Assembly: GCF_003007785.1 (NCBI RefSeq)
Contig: NZ_PXOH01000002.1
Coordinates: 239,021 to 303,020 of the forward strand
From: Aphanothece hegewaldii CCALA 016
GTDB taxonomy: Bacteria > Cyanobacteriota > Cyanobacteriia > Cyanobacteriales > Microcystaceae
Direction of reading: 5' to 3'
DNA: 64,000 nt
Position 1 is the stretch's first letter; each line of letters starts with the position of its first letter. Positions 8,882 to 17,813 of this stretch are shown here, piece by piece. Both the position numbers and the translations under genes were made by a program. The notes under the pieces were generated by a model. That model saw only the letters and a list, made by a program, of their open reading frames with translations. It ran no database searches and had not been told where the DNA came from.

Positions 8882-10123
8882 ATGAATATCGCTCAACCAA
8901 TTAATATTTGTGTTTTGGGTGGTGGATTTGGCGGACTGTATACGGCTCTTTACTTCAGTCATTTTAGCTGGGTGAAAAACCGAAAATGTCAAGTTACATT
9001 AATTGAACCAAACGATCACTTTTTATTTACACCTCTTCTTTATGAATTATTAACAGGAGAGTTACAACGTTGGGAAATTGCCCCATCCTATCAAAAATTA
9101 TTACAAGGAACTCATATTCAATTACGTCAGCAAACGGTTAAAACAGTTGACTTAAAAGCGCGTTCCGTTGACCTCGAAAATGGGGAAATTTTAACCTATG
9201 ATTATTTAGTCTTGGCTGTTGGAACCCAAAATCGTTGGGCAAATATCCCTGGTTTAGAAACCCATGCTTTATCCTTCCGTACTCTAGCTGATTTAGAACG
9301 TCTGCAAACTCAACTCCACATCCTCGAAAATTCAGAACGTCAATATCTCCGTTTAGCTGTCATTGGCGGTGGACCCAATGGCGTAGAATTATCCTGTAAG
9401 TTAGCCGATCGCTTGGGAAATCGTGGACAAGTTCACCTCATTGAGCGGGGTGAATCCCTTCTTAAAAACTTCTCCAGTGCCATCGCTAAGGCATCATACA
9501 AGGCTTTAAAGACTCGTCGGATTGTAATACATCATAATTCTGAAGTTGAGGCGATTACAGCCGATTCCGTGGGGATTACCCAAAACCAACAAACCCAAAA
9601 TCTCCCGTTTGATTTAGTGATTTGGACAGCCGGAACTCAGTCTAGGGAATGGTTACGCCATCTAGAATGTCAACAAACTGAGCTTGGTAGACTATTGATT
9701 CGTCCCACACTACAATTACTAGATTATCCCGAAGTGTTTGCCCTGGGTGATATTGCTCAAATTGCCCACTCGCGTCAAAATATTCCAGCTACGGCACAAG
9801 CCGCCTTTCAACAAGCCAGTTGTGCGGCCAAAAATCTTAAAGCTATTCTTTTAGGACAGCCCTTAAAACCGTTCTTTTATCTTCATTTAGGAGATATGCT
9901 AACTTTAGGCAGAAGATCGGCAATTATTTCTAGTTTTGGGATTAATATTGATGGCCGAATTGCTGATATTAGCCGACGATTTATTTATATTTTGCGTCTA
10001 CCTACCCAACGACATAAGATACAAGTTCTTAAACATTGGGGAAAAAACACACTAATCAAATTAGGTCGCTGGTTACGTTGGCAAAGACAACAGTTATTTT
10101 CTCAAAAACCCGCCAAACCTTAG
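8882..10123 (+). CDS. type II NAD(P)H dehydrogenase (NDH-2), FAD-dependent
   Basis: Single-subunit, non-proton-pumping NAD(P)H:quinone oxidoreductase at the cytoplasmic membrane face. The 413-residue protein has two Rossmann motifs, CVLGGGFGGLYTALYF at the N-terminus for FAD and AVIGGGPNGVELSCKLADR for NAD(P)H, plus YDYLVLAVGTQ and the C-terminal FAD-contact motif FALGDIAQIAH. The size is close to cyanobacterial NdbB, implicated in demethylphylloquinone reduction, so that role is possible. The ATG directly abuts the stop of the preceding gene, so it is in the same transcription unit as the MBOAT pair. Whether it supports the acyl pathway or is there by chance is unclear. Confidence 0.88.
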   Translation: MNIAQPINICVLGGGFGGLYTALYFSHFSWVKNRKCQVTLIEPNDHFLFTPLLYELLTGELQRWEIAPSYQKLLQGTHIQLRQQTVKTVDLKARSVDLENGEILTYDYLVLAVGTQNRWANIPGLETHALSFRTLADLERLQTQLHILENSERQYLRLAVIGGGPNGVELSCKLADRLGNRGQVHLIERGESLLKNFSSAIAKASYKALKTRRIVIHHNSEVEAITADSVGITQNQQTQNLPFDLVIWTAGTQSREWLRHLECQQTELGRLLIRPTLQLLDYPEVFALGDIAQIAHSRQNIPATAQAAFQQASCAAKNLKAILLGQPLKPFFYLHLGDMLTLGRRSAIISSFGINIDGRIADISRRFIYILRLPTQRHKIQVLKHWGKNTLIKLGRWLRWQRQQLFSQKPAKP

Positions 10124-10159
10124 AGCAAATTATATTATTTTTGTCAGGAAGAATTTTAA

Positions 10160-11050
10160 ATGTTAAATCCTTTTAGAAAATTTTCGGAAAGATTGCAAAA
10201 TATTCAAAATGAGCTAAAGCAACTAAACACAACTAATAAAGCTCTTTTAAAAACACAAGAATCACTGAAAAATATAATGATTGAAGATTATCTAAAAAAT
10301 CATTTAATTAATAATCCTAAATATAGTGAACCAAAAAAATTAAATAAATATGAGTTTAAAGCTTATTCTCAAGGTGGCGAAGATGGAATTATTAATGAGA
10401 TTTTTCGTCGAATTGGTACAACAAATCAATATTTTGTAGAATTTGGTGTTGGTGTTGGACTCGAAAATAATAGCGCTTTGTTACTAACATTAGGATGGCG
10501 TGGACTTTGGATCGAAGGAAGCGAGAAATACTGTAAAAACATTAAAGAAAAGTTTAAGTATATTATCAAAAATAATCAATTAACTCTAATAAATAATTTT
10601 GTTGATGCTGACAATATAGAATCTTTATTTAAAAAAGCCAATGTACCAGAAGAATTAGACTTATTATCAATTGATATTGATGGGAATGATTACTGGATTT
10701 GGAAAGCGATTAATCAATATCGTCCGAGAGTAGTTATTATAGAATACAATGCTGCTTATCCTCCTCAAGTCAGTTGGACAATTGAATATAATCCGAATCA
10801 TCGCTGGGATTATAGTAATTATATGGGAGCAAGTTTATTAGCTTTAGAAAAATTAGGAATTTACAAAGGATATAAATTAGTCGGCTGTAGTTTTACAGGG
10901 GTAAATGCTTTTTTTGTTCGTGATGATTTAGTCAATGAGCATTTTCTAGAACCTTATACAGCAGAAAATCATTATGAACCTGCCCGCTATTTCTTGTGTG
11001 AACAAACTGCGGGACATCCCAGATCATTTGGTAAATTCGAGACAGTATAA
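10160..11050 (+). CDS. FkbM-like methyltransferase domain protein
   Basis: A 296-residue protein that begins with a coiled-coil-like segment (about 8-45, rich in Lys, Asn, Leu and Gln). The Rossmann-type core follows: FVEFGVGVGLENNSALLL as a SAM-motif I variant, GLWIEGSEKYC as the acidic second strand, and LLSIDIDGNDYWIW as the FkbM-like Asp motif. Such proteins are common beside glycosyltransferase genes. A clear AGGAAG ribosome-binding site precedes ATG 10160. It follows the NDH-2 gene by 36 bases, so it is probably last in the plus-strand unit 6444-11050. The base composition is more AT-rich than that of the preceding gene. Methyltransferase activity is inferred. Confidence 0.65.
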   Translation: MLNPFRKFSERLQNIQNELKQLNTTNKALLKTQESLKNIMIEDYLKNHLINNPKYSEPKKLNKYEFKAYSQGGEDGIINEIFRRIGTTNQYFVEFGVGVGLENNSALLLTLGWRGLWIEGSEKYCKNIKEKFKYIIKNNQLTLINNFVDADNIESLFKKANVPEELDLLSIDIDGNDYWIWKAINQYRPRVVIIEYNAAYPPQVSWTIEYNPNHRWDYSNYMGASLLALEKLGIYKGYKLVGCSFTGVNAFFVRDDLVNEHFLEPYTAENHYEPARYFLCEQTAGHPRSFGKFETV

Positions 11051-11052
11051 AT

Positions 11053-11583
11053 TTATGGTTTTAGGTCTAATAATCCTTCTTCTTTAAGTTTAGGTGAAAA
11101 TCGTATTTCTAGTTGTACACCGCGTTCTTTTAGCTGTTGCAAGATAGTTTCTTCGACGCGGCGAGACACTTTCTTTAAAAGTTTAATTTGTCCCATTTCA
11201 TCCAATTTTTGATAGTCTTGTTTTTCGGTTTCACTCATCACTAATTTAGCATCGATTGGTTGTGTCCATTTGGCTTCATCCATTTGAATTGAGCCATTTT
11301 CACTCAGCCAAGCTTGACGAATTTCTTCTAAAATCGTTCGACTAGGACGACTAATTGTTTGTAATTTTATCCAATAACAATGATTTGGTTGCCGGACCAA
11401 ATGTTGTTTTAAACTCAGATAAATATCTCTAGAATAACCAACGAATTGTAAGACTTTTTCTTGATCAAAAATCGCATAAACGCCAATTTTTCCTTGGATT
11501 TCTTCAGAGATTATACCGTTTTCATCCAAAAAAGGAAGATAATCAAGACTGCTAAGAGAGAGAATTTCTGTTTGAGTCGTCAT
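11053..11583 (-). CDS. GIY-YIG nuclease-fold family protein
   Basis: A 176-residue protein with a degenerate GIY-YIG core at its N-terminus: GKIGVYAIFDQEK matches the first strand and LQFVGYSRDIYLSLKQH the second strand and Arg-bearing helix. The C-terminal half, rich in Lys and Glu, has no motif I recognise. Proteins of this shape are conserved in cyanobacteria and plastids; their substrate is not known to me. The gene ends two bases from the convergent FkbM-like gene and its start is three bases from the stop of the 108-residue gene upstream, so those two are probably co-transcribed. Confidence 0.7.
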   Translation of the reverse strand: MTTQTEILSLSSLDYLPFLDENGIISEEIQGKIGVYAIFDQEKVLQFVGYSRDIYLSLKQHLVRQPNHCYWIKLQTISRPSRTILEEIRQAWLSENGSIQMDEAKWTQPIDAKLVMSETEKQDYQKLDEMGQIKLLKKVSRRVEETILQQLKERGVQLEIRFSPKLKEEGLLDLKP

Positions 11584-11586
11584 AAA

Positions 11587-11913
11587 TTAATAAAAAACCT
11601 TACGATAAATAGCACAAAGCCGGCTTGGTTGAAAAATTTTGGCTTTAAACATAAAATGAGGCGGCACATTAATAATTATATATTCCTCCGAATTATGATA
11701 GGGTTCAAACTCGCAAGGCATACCTTTAGGGGTTTTTAGACTATAAGGAACGGGTTGAAAAAATAATTCGGTAAATTCAATGTTTGCGCCTTGAACCTGT
11801 TGTCTAATCTGTTTTAAAAACGACTCATCAGTTAGCAAATTGAACAATGTCGCTTTAGTATTAGGTTCAAGATGAAAACTTGTATCGTAGTTTTCAACGA
11901 TTTTTAGCTTCAT
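11587..11913 (-). CDS. conserved hypothetical protein, 108 aa
   Basis: Not recognised. The 108-residue soluble protein starts MKLKIVENYDTSFHL and has alternating hydrophobic strands with several aromatic and proline residues (FFQPVPYSLKTPKG, IIINVPPHFMFKAK). There are no membrane segments, signal peptide or catalytic motif. It lies three bases upstream of the GIY-YIG gene on the same strand, so they are likely one transcript. Codon use looks like that of the neighbours, which supports it being a real gene. Confidence 0.55.
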   Translation of the reverse strand: MKLKIVENYDTSFHLEPNTKATLFNLLTDESFLKQIRQQVQGANIEFTELFFQPVPYSLKTPKGMPCEFEPYHNSEEYIIINVPPHFMFKAKIFQPSRLCAIYRKVFY

Positions 11914-11964
11914 AAAATTACTTTGGGGAAAGAAATCTTTACCCCGACAAATTAATTCTTTACA

Positions 11965-11996
11965 ATAGTAGGGGTTTAGTCACTAAACCCTACTAT
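11965..11996. repeat. palindromic hairpin repeat
   Basis: ATAGTAGGGGTTTAGT is followed, after one base, by ACTAAACCCTACTAT: a near-perfect 15-bp inverted repeat with one bulged G. It lies 92 bases beyond the end of ppc, so it may end ppc transcription, but there is no adjacent T-run. It resembles other TAGGGGT/GGTTTGG hairpins in this window. Confidence 0.5.
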
Positions 11997-12088
11997 CAAT
12001 TGATCATATCAATGGTTCGCAATCAACAAAAAGTGCATCAATTATCATTTACAAAACTTTACTGATGACTGATGACTGTTAACTGAAA

Positions 12089-15000
12089 TCAGCCCGTATT
12101 TCTCATTCCTGCCGCAATACCATTAATAGTTAACATCGCACCTCGTAAGAGATCTTCTTTGTTATAACGATAATGAATAATTGCTGACTGAGCTTGGAAC
12201 TGACGTAAACGTTTAATCAAAGAGACTTGTAAAAAGCCCAAAGGAAGAATTGAGCGATTTCGTAAATCGACAGAACGTTGTAAATTGGGATCACCATCGA
12301 GCAAACGGCCATGACCTGTAATCGCTTGAATCAGAGTCCGAGTTAGATGATATTCTTCTGAAATACGATCGTATAGCCGTTCAAAACGTTCCTTGTCTTC
12401 GGGTTTCGATAACTCTTCCACATAATGACGCGCCATCTGTAAATCAACTTTTGATAGCGTCATTTCGACTTTGGAGATGACTACTTTAAAAAACGGCCAT
12501 TTAAAATAGTAATAGCGTAACAGTTTGAGATTTTCTTCGGGATCTTGCACCAAAAACAATTCTAACGCCGTTCCCACGCCATACCATGCAGGTAATAAAA
12601 AGCGGCTTTGTGTCCAACTAAAAACCCAAGGAATAGCTCTTAGGGTACTTAAATCTTGTTTTCCGCTTTTCCGTCTAGCTGGACGAGAACTAATCTGTAA
12701 TTGGCTAATTTCGGGAATGGGTGTCACGGACAAGAAAAAGTCGATAAAATCGGGATCTTCATAAATTAATTGACGATAGACTTTTCTAGAAGTGCTGGAT
12801 AAATCTTCCATAATTCTATTCCAAGGTTCGATATCATCAAAACCACTCCCCAATAAACTCGACTGAATAACCGCCGTTACCATCGTTTCTAGGTTATACA
12901 AAGCCAATTCGGGCAAAGAATACTTAGAGGCTAAAACTTCCCCTTGTTCAGTAATCTTGATTCGTCCATTTACTGTGGCTCTTGGTTGCGCTAAAATCGC
13001 TGCATAGGATGGACCACCGCCTCGACCGACTGAGCCACCGCGTCCATGAAACAAACGTAAGTTAACTCGATAAGCTTGGGCGACTTTGTGTAAGGCTTTT
13101 TGGGCTTTGTGAATTTCCCAGTTACTACTTAAAAAACCCGAATCTTTATTACTGTCTGAGTAACCGACCATGATTTCTTGTAGGTTAGCGGGTTGCAGGA
13201 CACTCGGCGGTAATTCTTGATCACAATTTCCTTTTAGCTGTTCGATGTAGTCGTAACCCCCGGCTAAAGTCGCCCGATACAAAGGTAATTCAAACAACGT
13301 TTGCATGATCTTAGGGGCGTTTTTGAGGTCATCAACCGTTTCAAAAAGTGGGGCAATGCGAACCGTTGAAGTACTGGTCGCTGGGTCATAAAGTCCCGCT
13401 TCCTGGGCAAGCAGAAGAACTTCTAGAACGTCGCTTGCTTCATTGGTCATGCTGATAATGTAAGTCTGGCAAATTTCTAAGCCAAACTCAATTTGTAATT
13501 GTTTGAGCATTTTCAGGGTATCGATCGTTTCGCGGGTTCTTTCGCTAAACGGCATATCCTGAGTGATCAAAGGGCGACGACTTTTGAGTTCGGCGGCTAA
13601 CCAAGCAATACGTTCTGTTTCCGAGAGTTCGGTATAGGGTTTGGGCAGAATTTCGATATATTCGGCGATTTCTGCGATCGCTTCGGCGTGACGAGTTGAT
13701 TCTTGTCTAAAATCGAGTTGAGCGAGATTAAAGCCGAAAATTTCTACTTGAGTGATCAAATTAGTTAACTCAATACAAGTTAACCCCGTTGCTTCTAAAC
13801 TACGTTGAATTAAACGAAGATCTTCTAGAAAGTCATTTCCTGTTTTGTAGTAATTGAGGTCTTTTTGGCGGCTTAAAAGTTGTCTTTCTTCAGGATTTGT
13901 TAAACGTTGATTTCGCTTGATGGTATTTTCTAGACGAGTTTGAATGTAGGCTAATTTGAGCCGATAGGGTTCTTGGCGATAACGCAGGGCTAGATTATCA
14001 TAAATTTCTGGCATATCCTGTTTATCTTGTTCGAGTGAATCAATCAAATCGGTTAGGATGCTACACCAATGACGAGACGGACTCAAAACCGCCGATAATT
14101 CTCCCATCGAATGGAGATATTTATCGAGGACTTTGCCTCTTTGGTAACAGGCTGTATCCCATGTGACTTCTGGGGTTACGAAGGGGTTACCATCACGATC
14201 GCCACCTACCCAAGAACCAAATCGACAGAAATTATTTTTTGGCGGACGCAAAGACGGAAAGGAACTTTGTAAACTTTTTTTAAGACGGCCAGCTAGTTGG
14301 GGAATTGCCTCAAACAGAACTTCATCGAAATAATGTAGAGCATAGTCTACTTCATCTAAAACCGTTGGTTTAAATTGATGTAGTTCATCTGTACGCCACC
14401 AAAGGCGAATTTCTTCCATCAATTGTTCTTTAGCGGCGATCGATTCCCAGGAGTTGCTTAAACCCATACCGCGAAAAGATTCTTCAGCCTGATCGAGTTT
14501 GCGAAGAATATTAGCAATGCGTCTTTGTTTACGACGAATAGTATGACGGACGATTTCAGTCGGATGGGCTGTAAAAACTAAACAAACATCGAGTTCATCG
14601 AGTAAACGCTGGATTTGTTGAGGTGGGACATTAAGTTGTTTAAGATAGGGAAAAAGCCAGTGAAACAAGCCAGCTTTTTGGAAAGAATCATCGTCTGACC
14701 AGTTTTTTTCGAGCCAGTCTTTACCAACGGTTTCGGCAATTAGTGAATCTTCGGCTTGTTCTTTTGTTTTCTCTTTGTTTTGTTTTTTTTCTTCATGATA
14801 AGTAGCACGACGCGACAGTTGTTGATCTCGCTGTTCGTAGTGTTGTTCAACGATATTAACCAACTGAAAATAGAGAGCAAAAGCGCGAGATGCTTTAACG
14901 GCATCATCTAGATCTAATTCTTCAATCAGTGCGCTGATCGAAGACGCTAAATTTTCTCCTTTGTGTCCATCAGCCGAACAAATCGATCGCAGTTGGTTTA

Positions 15001-15145
15001 GTAAATCAACGAGAGCCTGTCCGCATTCTACCTGTAAAACTGCTTGCCACAAGTCTTCGACTAATTTCAGCCGTTGTTGGAGAAACAAATCCGAAGTCGA
15101 AAAATAATTCATTGCAGTTTCACACTCTGGGACGAGAACATTCAT
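12089..15145 (-). CDS. ppc: phosphoenolpyruvate carboxylase
   Basis: Carboxylates phosphoenolpyruvate with bicarbonate to oxaloacetate, the anaplerotic and C4-acid entry point in cyanobacteria. All catalytic signatures are present: [18 protein letters not shown] with the essential His, [28 protein letters not shown], the glycine-rich loop [14 protein letters not shown] and the C-terminal end GMRNTG. With start ATG 15145 the length is 1018 residues, normal for cyanobacteria. I prefer that start because GAGG lies six bases upstream; an in-frame ATG at 15178 lacks a ribosome-binding site. A charged linker near residue 120 ([11 protein letters not shown]) is lineage-specific. A 14-bp palindrome lies upstream at 15208. 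Confidence 0.97.
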   Translation of the reverse strand: MNVLVPECETAMNYFSTSDLFLQQRLKLVEDLWQAVLQVECGQALVDLLNQLRSICSADGHKGENLASSISALIEELDLDDAVKASRAFALYFQLVNIVEQHYEQRDQQLSRRATYHEEKKQNKEKTKEQAEDSLIAETVGKDWLEKNWSDDDSFQKAGLFHWLFPYLKQLNVPPQQIQRLLDELDVCLVFTAHPTEIVRHTIRRKQRRIANILRKLDQAEESFRGMGLSNSWESIAAKEQLMEEIRLWWRTDELHQFKPTVLDEVDYALHYFDEVLFEAIPQLAGRLKKSLQSSFPSLRPPKNNFCRFGSWVGGDRDGNPFVTPEVTWDTACYQRGKVLDKYLHSMGELSAVLSPSRHWCSILTDLIDSLEQDKQDMPEIYDNLALRYRQEPYRLKLAYIQTRLENTIKRNQRLTNPEERQLLSRQKDLNYYKTGNDFLEDLRLIQRSLEATGLTCIELTNLITQVEIFGFNLAQLDFRQESTRHAEAIAEIAEYIEILPKPYTELSETERIAWLAAELKSRRPLITQDMPFSERTRETIDTLKMLKQLQIEFGLEICQTYIISMTNEASDVLEVLLLAQEAGLYDPATSTSTVRIAPLFETVDDLKNAPKIMQTLFELPLYRATLAGGYDYIEQLKGNCDQELPPSVLQPANLQEIMVGYSDSNKDSGFLSSNWEIHKAQKALHKVAQAYRVNLRLFHGRGGSVGRGGGPSYAAILAQPRATVNGRIKITEQGEVLASKYSLPELALYNLETMVTAVIQSSLLGSGFDDIEPWNRIMEDLSSTSRKVYRQLIYEDPDFIDFFLSVTPIPEISQLQISSRPARRKSGKQDLSTLRAIPWVFSWTQSRFLLPAWYGVGTALELFLVQDPEENLKLLRYYYFKWPFFKVVISKVEMTLSKVDLQMARHYVEELSKPEDKERFERLYDRISEEYHLTRTLIQAITGHGRLLDGDPNLQRSVDLRNRSILPLGFLQVSLIKRLRQFQAQSAIIHYRYNKEDLLRGAMLTINGIAAGMRNTG

Positions 15146-15207
15146 AGAAACCTCAAGACGCTTATCGATTTTAATCATAGTATCGATAAGGGAATCTCTG
15201 TAAAGTC

Positions 15208-15221
15208 ATTGTGATCACAAT
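15208..15221. promoter_or_regulatory. 14-bp palindrome upstream of ppc
   Basis: ATTGTGATCACAAT is a perfect palindrome 62 bases upstream of the preferred ppc start and just past the stop of the 64-residue gene. It contains TGTGATCACA, CRP-like half-sites but with too short a spacer for the TGTGA-N6-TCACA consensus. A regulator-binding site for ppc is a plausible inference; the position is seen, the function is not. Confidence 0.35.
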
Positions 15222-15235
15222 TCTTTAATAACTTT

Positions 15236-15430
15236 TTAGGATTCTGATGAGGTTTGGTCTTCTTTGCTGGGAAAGTTAAGGACTGGTAAGCGATCGCCTC
15301 GAAAGACTTCTTCGCTGTTTTTTCCTGCTTCAGTCAACCATTCTGAAACCGATCGTAACCCTAAATAGGCCAATAAAAAAGGGCTGGTGGCTAAACTCAA
15401 CCAAAAAGATGTCGTTGTCGATTTTTTCAT
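15236..15430 (-). CDS. small hypothetical membrane-associated protein, 64 aa
   Basis: A 64-residue protein with a Lys/Ser/Thr-rich start followed by one hydrophobic stretch (about 9-27, FWLSLATSPFLLAYLGLRS) and an acidic tail ending in KEDQTSSES. I do not recognise a family. It starts five bases after the minE stop on the same strand, so it is probably the last gene of the min operon transcript, ahead of ppc. The single possible membrane segment suggests a membrane-associated role, but nothing specific can be claimed. Confidence 0.5.
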   Translation of the reverse strand: MKKSTTTSFWLSLATSPFLLAYLGLRSVSEWLTEAGKNSEEVFRGDRLPVLNFPSKEDQTSSES

Positions 15431-15435
15431 TTTTT

Positions 15436-15723
15436 TTAGGTTTCGGGTGGGATGTCTTGTTTAATGCGCCGGATGGGTAAGTTAGCAATAAGGGCTGTCA
15501 CTCGCTGATCACTTTCTAGCGATAGTTCGGTTTCGCCAGGGTCGATTTCAACGTAGCGGTTTACCACTTCTAGAATATCTTTTCGCATTGATTCTAACAT
15601 TTCTGGACTAATGCCAGATCGATCATGAGCAATCACTAATTTAAGACGTTTTTTCGCGGTTTCTCCGCTTTTGATCGGGTTACGCCATGAAAACAGTCGT
15701 TCTAGTAGTTCACTAATTACCAT
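15436..15723 (-). CDS. minE: cell division topological specificity factor MinE
   Basis: Stimulates MinD ATPase and drives oscillation of MinCD, keeping the FtsZ ring at mid-cell. The protein has the typical N-terminal amphipathic region MVISELLERLFSW, the anti-MinCD segment KKRLKLVIAHDRSGISPEMLESM and the C-terminal dimerisation part RYVEIDPGETELSLES. I placed the start at ATG 15723 (95 residues) because the family begins at that methionine; an in-frame ATG at 15762 would add 13 unrelated residues. It follows minD by 41 bases in the operon minC-minD-minE. Confidence 0.92.
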   Translation of the reverse strand: MVISELLERLFSWRNPIKSGETAKKRLKLVIAHDRSGISPEMLESMRKDILEVVNRYVEIDPGETELSLESDQRVTALIANLPIRRIKQDIPPET

Positions 15724-15764
15724 GTTGGTGAGTGGATCACATAGGATAGGGTTGATAAACAATT

Positions 15765-16565
15765 TTAAGGACCAAAGAAACGACGACGAAGACGTGTGAG
15801 TAGGGTATCATGAGCCGCCATTAAGTCTAAAAAGGGAACTAGATCGCCTTCTAAACGTTTGGCTATATTTTTAAAGGCTAACCCCGGTAAAGATAGTTTT
15901 TCTTCTAATACGAGAGGTTCGCCTTTGTTGGTTGAAACAATAATACGCTGATCATCAGGGATAATCCCCAGTAAGGGAATCACTAAAAGATCTAAAATAT
16001 CTTCAACGCTAATCATTTGGTTAAGCTGGATCATTTCGGGTCGTAGTCGGTTAACGATCAATTTAATACTTTTAATCGATTCATTTTCCAATAACCCAAC
16101 CACTCGATCCGCATCTCGTACCGCCGCCATTTCTGGTGTTGTCACAATGATAGCTTCAGAAGCTGCCGCGATCGCATTTCTAAAGCCCATTTCGATCCCA
16201 GCAGGGCTATCGATCAATACATAATCATGGCTTTTGGAGAGTTGATCGACGATGATTTTCATCTGCTCTGGGGTTATTGCCTCTTTGTTGCGGTTTTGGG
16301 CGGCAGGTAATAGTACTAAATTCGGTTGACGTTTATCTCTAACTAAGGCTTTTTCTAAAGAACAATCTCCCGCTATGACATCGATCGCTGTATATACGAT
16401 ACGCTGTTCTAATCCCAAGAGTAAATCTAAATTTCTTAATCCAAAATCTGCATCAACTAGGGCAACTTTACAGCCTAGCTGAGTGAGGGCTGATCCTAAG
16501 TTAGCGGTTGTTGTCGTTTTTCCTACGCCCCCTTTCCCAGAGGTAATAACAATGACTCGACTCAT
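15765..16565 (-). CDS. minD: septum site-determining ATPase MinD
   Basis: Membrane-binding ParA-family ATPase that recruits MinC and is displaced by MinE. The deviant Walker A motif is at the very N-terminus, [20 protein letters not shown], followed by VALVDADFGLRNLDLLLG and the switch-II-like DYVLIDSPAGIEMGF. The C-terminal helix LDLMAAHDTLLTRLRRRFFG is amphipathic, as expected for the membrane-targeting sequence. The 266-residue length is standard. It lies between minC and minE on the minus strand; intergenic spacing of 29 bases from minC supports one transcript. Confidence 0.97.
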   Translation of the reverse strand: MSRVIVITSGKGGVGKTTTTANLGSALTQLGCKVALVDADFGLRNLDLLLGLEQRIVYTAIDVIAGDCSLEKALVRDKRQPNLVLLPAAQNRNKEAITPEQMKIIVDQLSKSHDYVLIDSPAGIEMGFRNAIAAASEAIIVTTPEMAAVRDADRVVGLLENESIKSIKLIVNRLRPEMIQLNQMISVEDILDLLVIPLLGIIPDDQRIIVSTNKGEPLVLEEKLSLPGLAFKNIAKRLEGDLVPFLDLMAAHDTLLTRLRRRFFGP

Positions 16566-16594
16566 AATATTTTCATTAATTAAGTTTATAAAAA

Positions 16595-17491
16595 TTAACG
16601 TTCTTTTTCTGACGTTACCTTAATTGGCTTCATTAAAAACGTTTTAGACAAATTATAAGCTTGTGTGATGCGAATTCCTTCCGGACTAATATAAGCAATT
16701 TCGGGGTCATATTGATTGGGAGATTGAGCCGGCGATCGCGCTACTCGATCCGCGATGCGTAACTGGGTGGGTTCCATGCGTAAAGCCATAATACGGCTTT
16801 CGGTGTTGCCGTTTGCTCCTGCATGGGCTACCCCGCGTAAGGTTCCCCAAATAATAATATCGCCATCTGCGATCACATCTCCCCCTGGATTTACATCACC
16901 GACAATTATGATTGTTCCAGGGTGTCTAATTTCAACACCCGATCGCACTGTTGTTTTTAGGTACAATGGATCTGCTAAAAGAGGTTGTGTGATTTTTGGT
17001 TCCTCAATTAGAGACGGTGAAATCTGAATTTGTTCTACTGAATAACCTGCCGTTACAGCAGCTACAGCCGTTTGACGGCGCGAAGTCCGAACACATTTTA
17101 AGACTAGATCGGCTTCTTGTAAAATATCTGATAAGATTTGTAACTGTCTTGTGTCAAGTAAGCGATCTTGTGGTACTAAATATACAGGAGTTTGACTAGC
17201 CCAGGTTTTTTCGTGATTAAGAAGAGAATATTTTAAGCCAGAGCAAAGCTGTGCCCAATCATTACCCGTTTCTGTTGATTGGAGTTTGGGTAAAATGATC
17301 TCAAGTCGATCGCTCCAAGTTTTTAGATGTACTTGAACATAGCGTTCAATAATGGGGCGTTCAATAATGGGGCGTTCAATAATGGGGGTAGAGGTAAGGG
17401 AGGAGTTTTCGGGGGGTTCGAGTGGTTCGAGTGGTTCGAGTGGTTCGAGTGACTCAGAATCATTTAGAGAAGTCGCAGGAGCAGAATCCAT
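16595..17491 (-). CDS. minC: septum site-determining protein MinC, with repeat-expanded N-terminus
   Basis: FtsZ assembly inhibitor activated by MinD. The C-terminal beta-helical domain is clear (about residues 180-290): VRSGVEIRHPGTIIIVGDVN, GGDVIADGDIIIWGTLRG and VAHAGANGNTESRIMALRM. The N-terminal FtsZ-binding domain covers about 50-170. The first 50 residues are unusual: acidic, with LEPLEPLEP repeats and then three copies of IIERP, encoded by exact 9-bp and 15-bp tandem repeats in the DNA. This tail is expected to be disordered and may vary in length between strains. First gene of minC-minD-minE. Confidence 0.93.
   Translation of the reverse strand: MDSAPATSLNDSESLEPLEPLEPLEPPENSSLTSTPIIERPIIERPIIERYVQVHLKTWSDRLEIILPKLQSTETGNDWAQLCSGLKYSLLNHEKTWASQTPVYLVPQDRLLDTRQLQILSDILQEADLVLKCVRTSRRQTAVAAVTAGYSVEQIQISPSLIEEPKITQPLLADPLYLKTTVRSGVEIRHPGTIIIVGDVNPGGDVIADGDIIIWGTLRGVAHAGANGNTESRIMALRMEPTQLRIADRVARSPAQSPNQYDPEIAYISPEGIRITQAYNLSKTFLMKPIKVTSEKER
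17342..17450. repeat. two in-frame tandem repeats inside minC
   Basis: The 15-bp unit GCGTTCAATAATGGG occurs three times without mismatch at 17342-17386, encoding the IIERP repeat. The 9-bp unit GGTTCGAGT occurs four times without mismatch at 17415-17450, encoding the EPL repeat. Both unit lengths are multiples of three, so copy-number change keeps the frame. Confidence 0.9.
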
Positions 17492-17813
17492 CGTTTAATC
17501 AAATTGCTTAGTATGTTCGATCTTAAAGTAAAGGTTGTCTTTTTGGGCTGACAATTCTAAGACATAAATCAGTAATCCTTGTTCCCAACAGCCTTTAGTC
17601 TTTAGCTGAGTTTATTTTTCCTAACCCCATCTAAAATGTAAATGTCTTTTTAGGAGGTGATGTTATACCTAATTATTAGTCAAAAATCCTTGTTTCAACT
17701 GTTTTTAGCTTTTATTCTTATTTTTAAATGGTTTTAATGACACCACATCCTGTAATCTTAGATTAATCTACTTCTAATCCCTTAAACTTTTGTCCTTTAC
17801 TGATGAGGTTTTT
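17492..17813. other. 322-base gap between minC and a secreted-protein gene
   Basis: This divergent intergenic region should hold the min operon promoter (minus) and that of the 17814 gene (plus). I see no tRNA and no strong hairpin. It includes a perfect anti-16S motif AGGAGGTGAT at 17652-17661 overlapping an ATG (17660) that opens a 25-codon hydrophobic frame to 17737. The spacing is too tight for a normal start, so I do not call it a gene. Confidence 0.4.
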
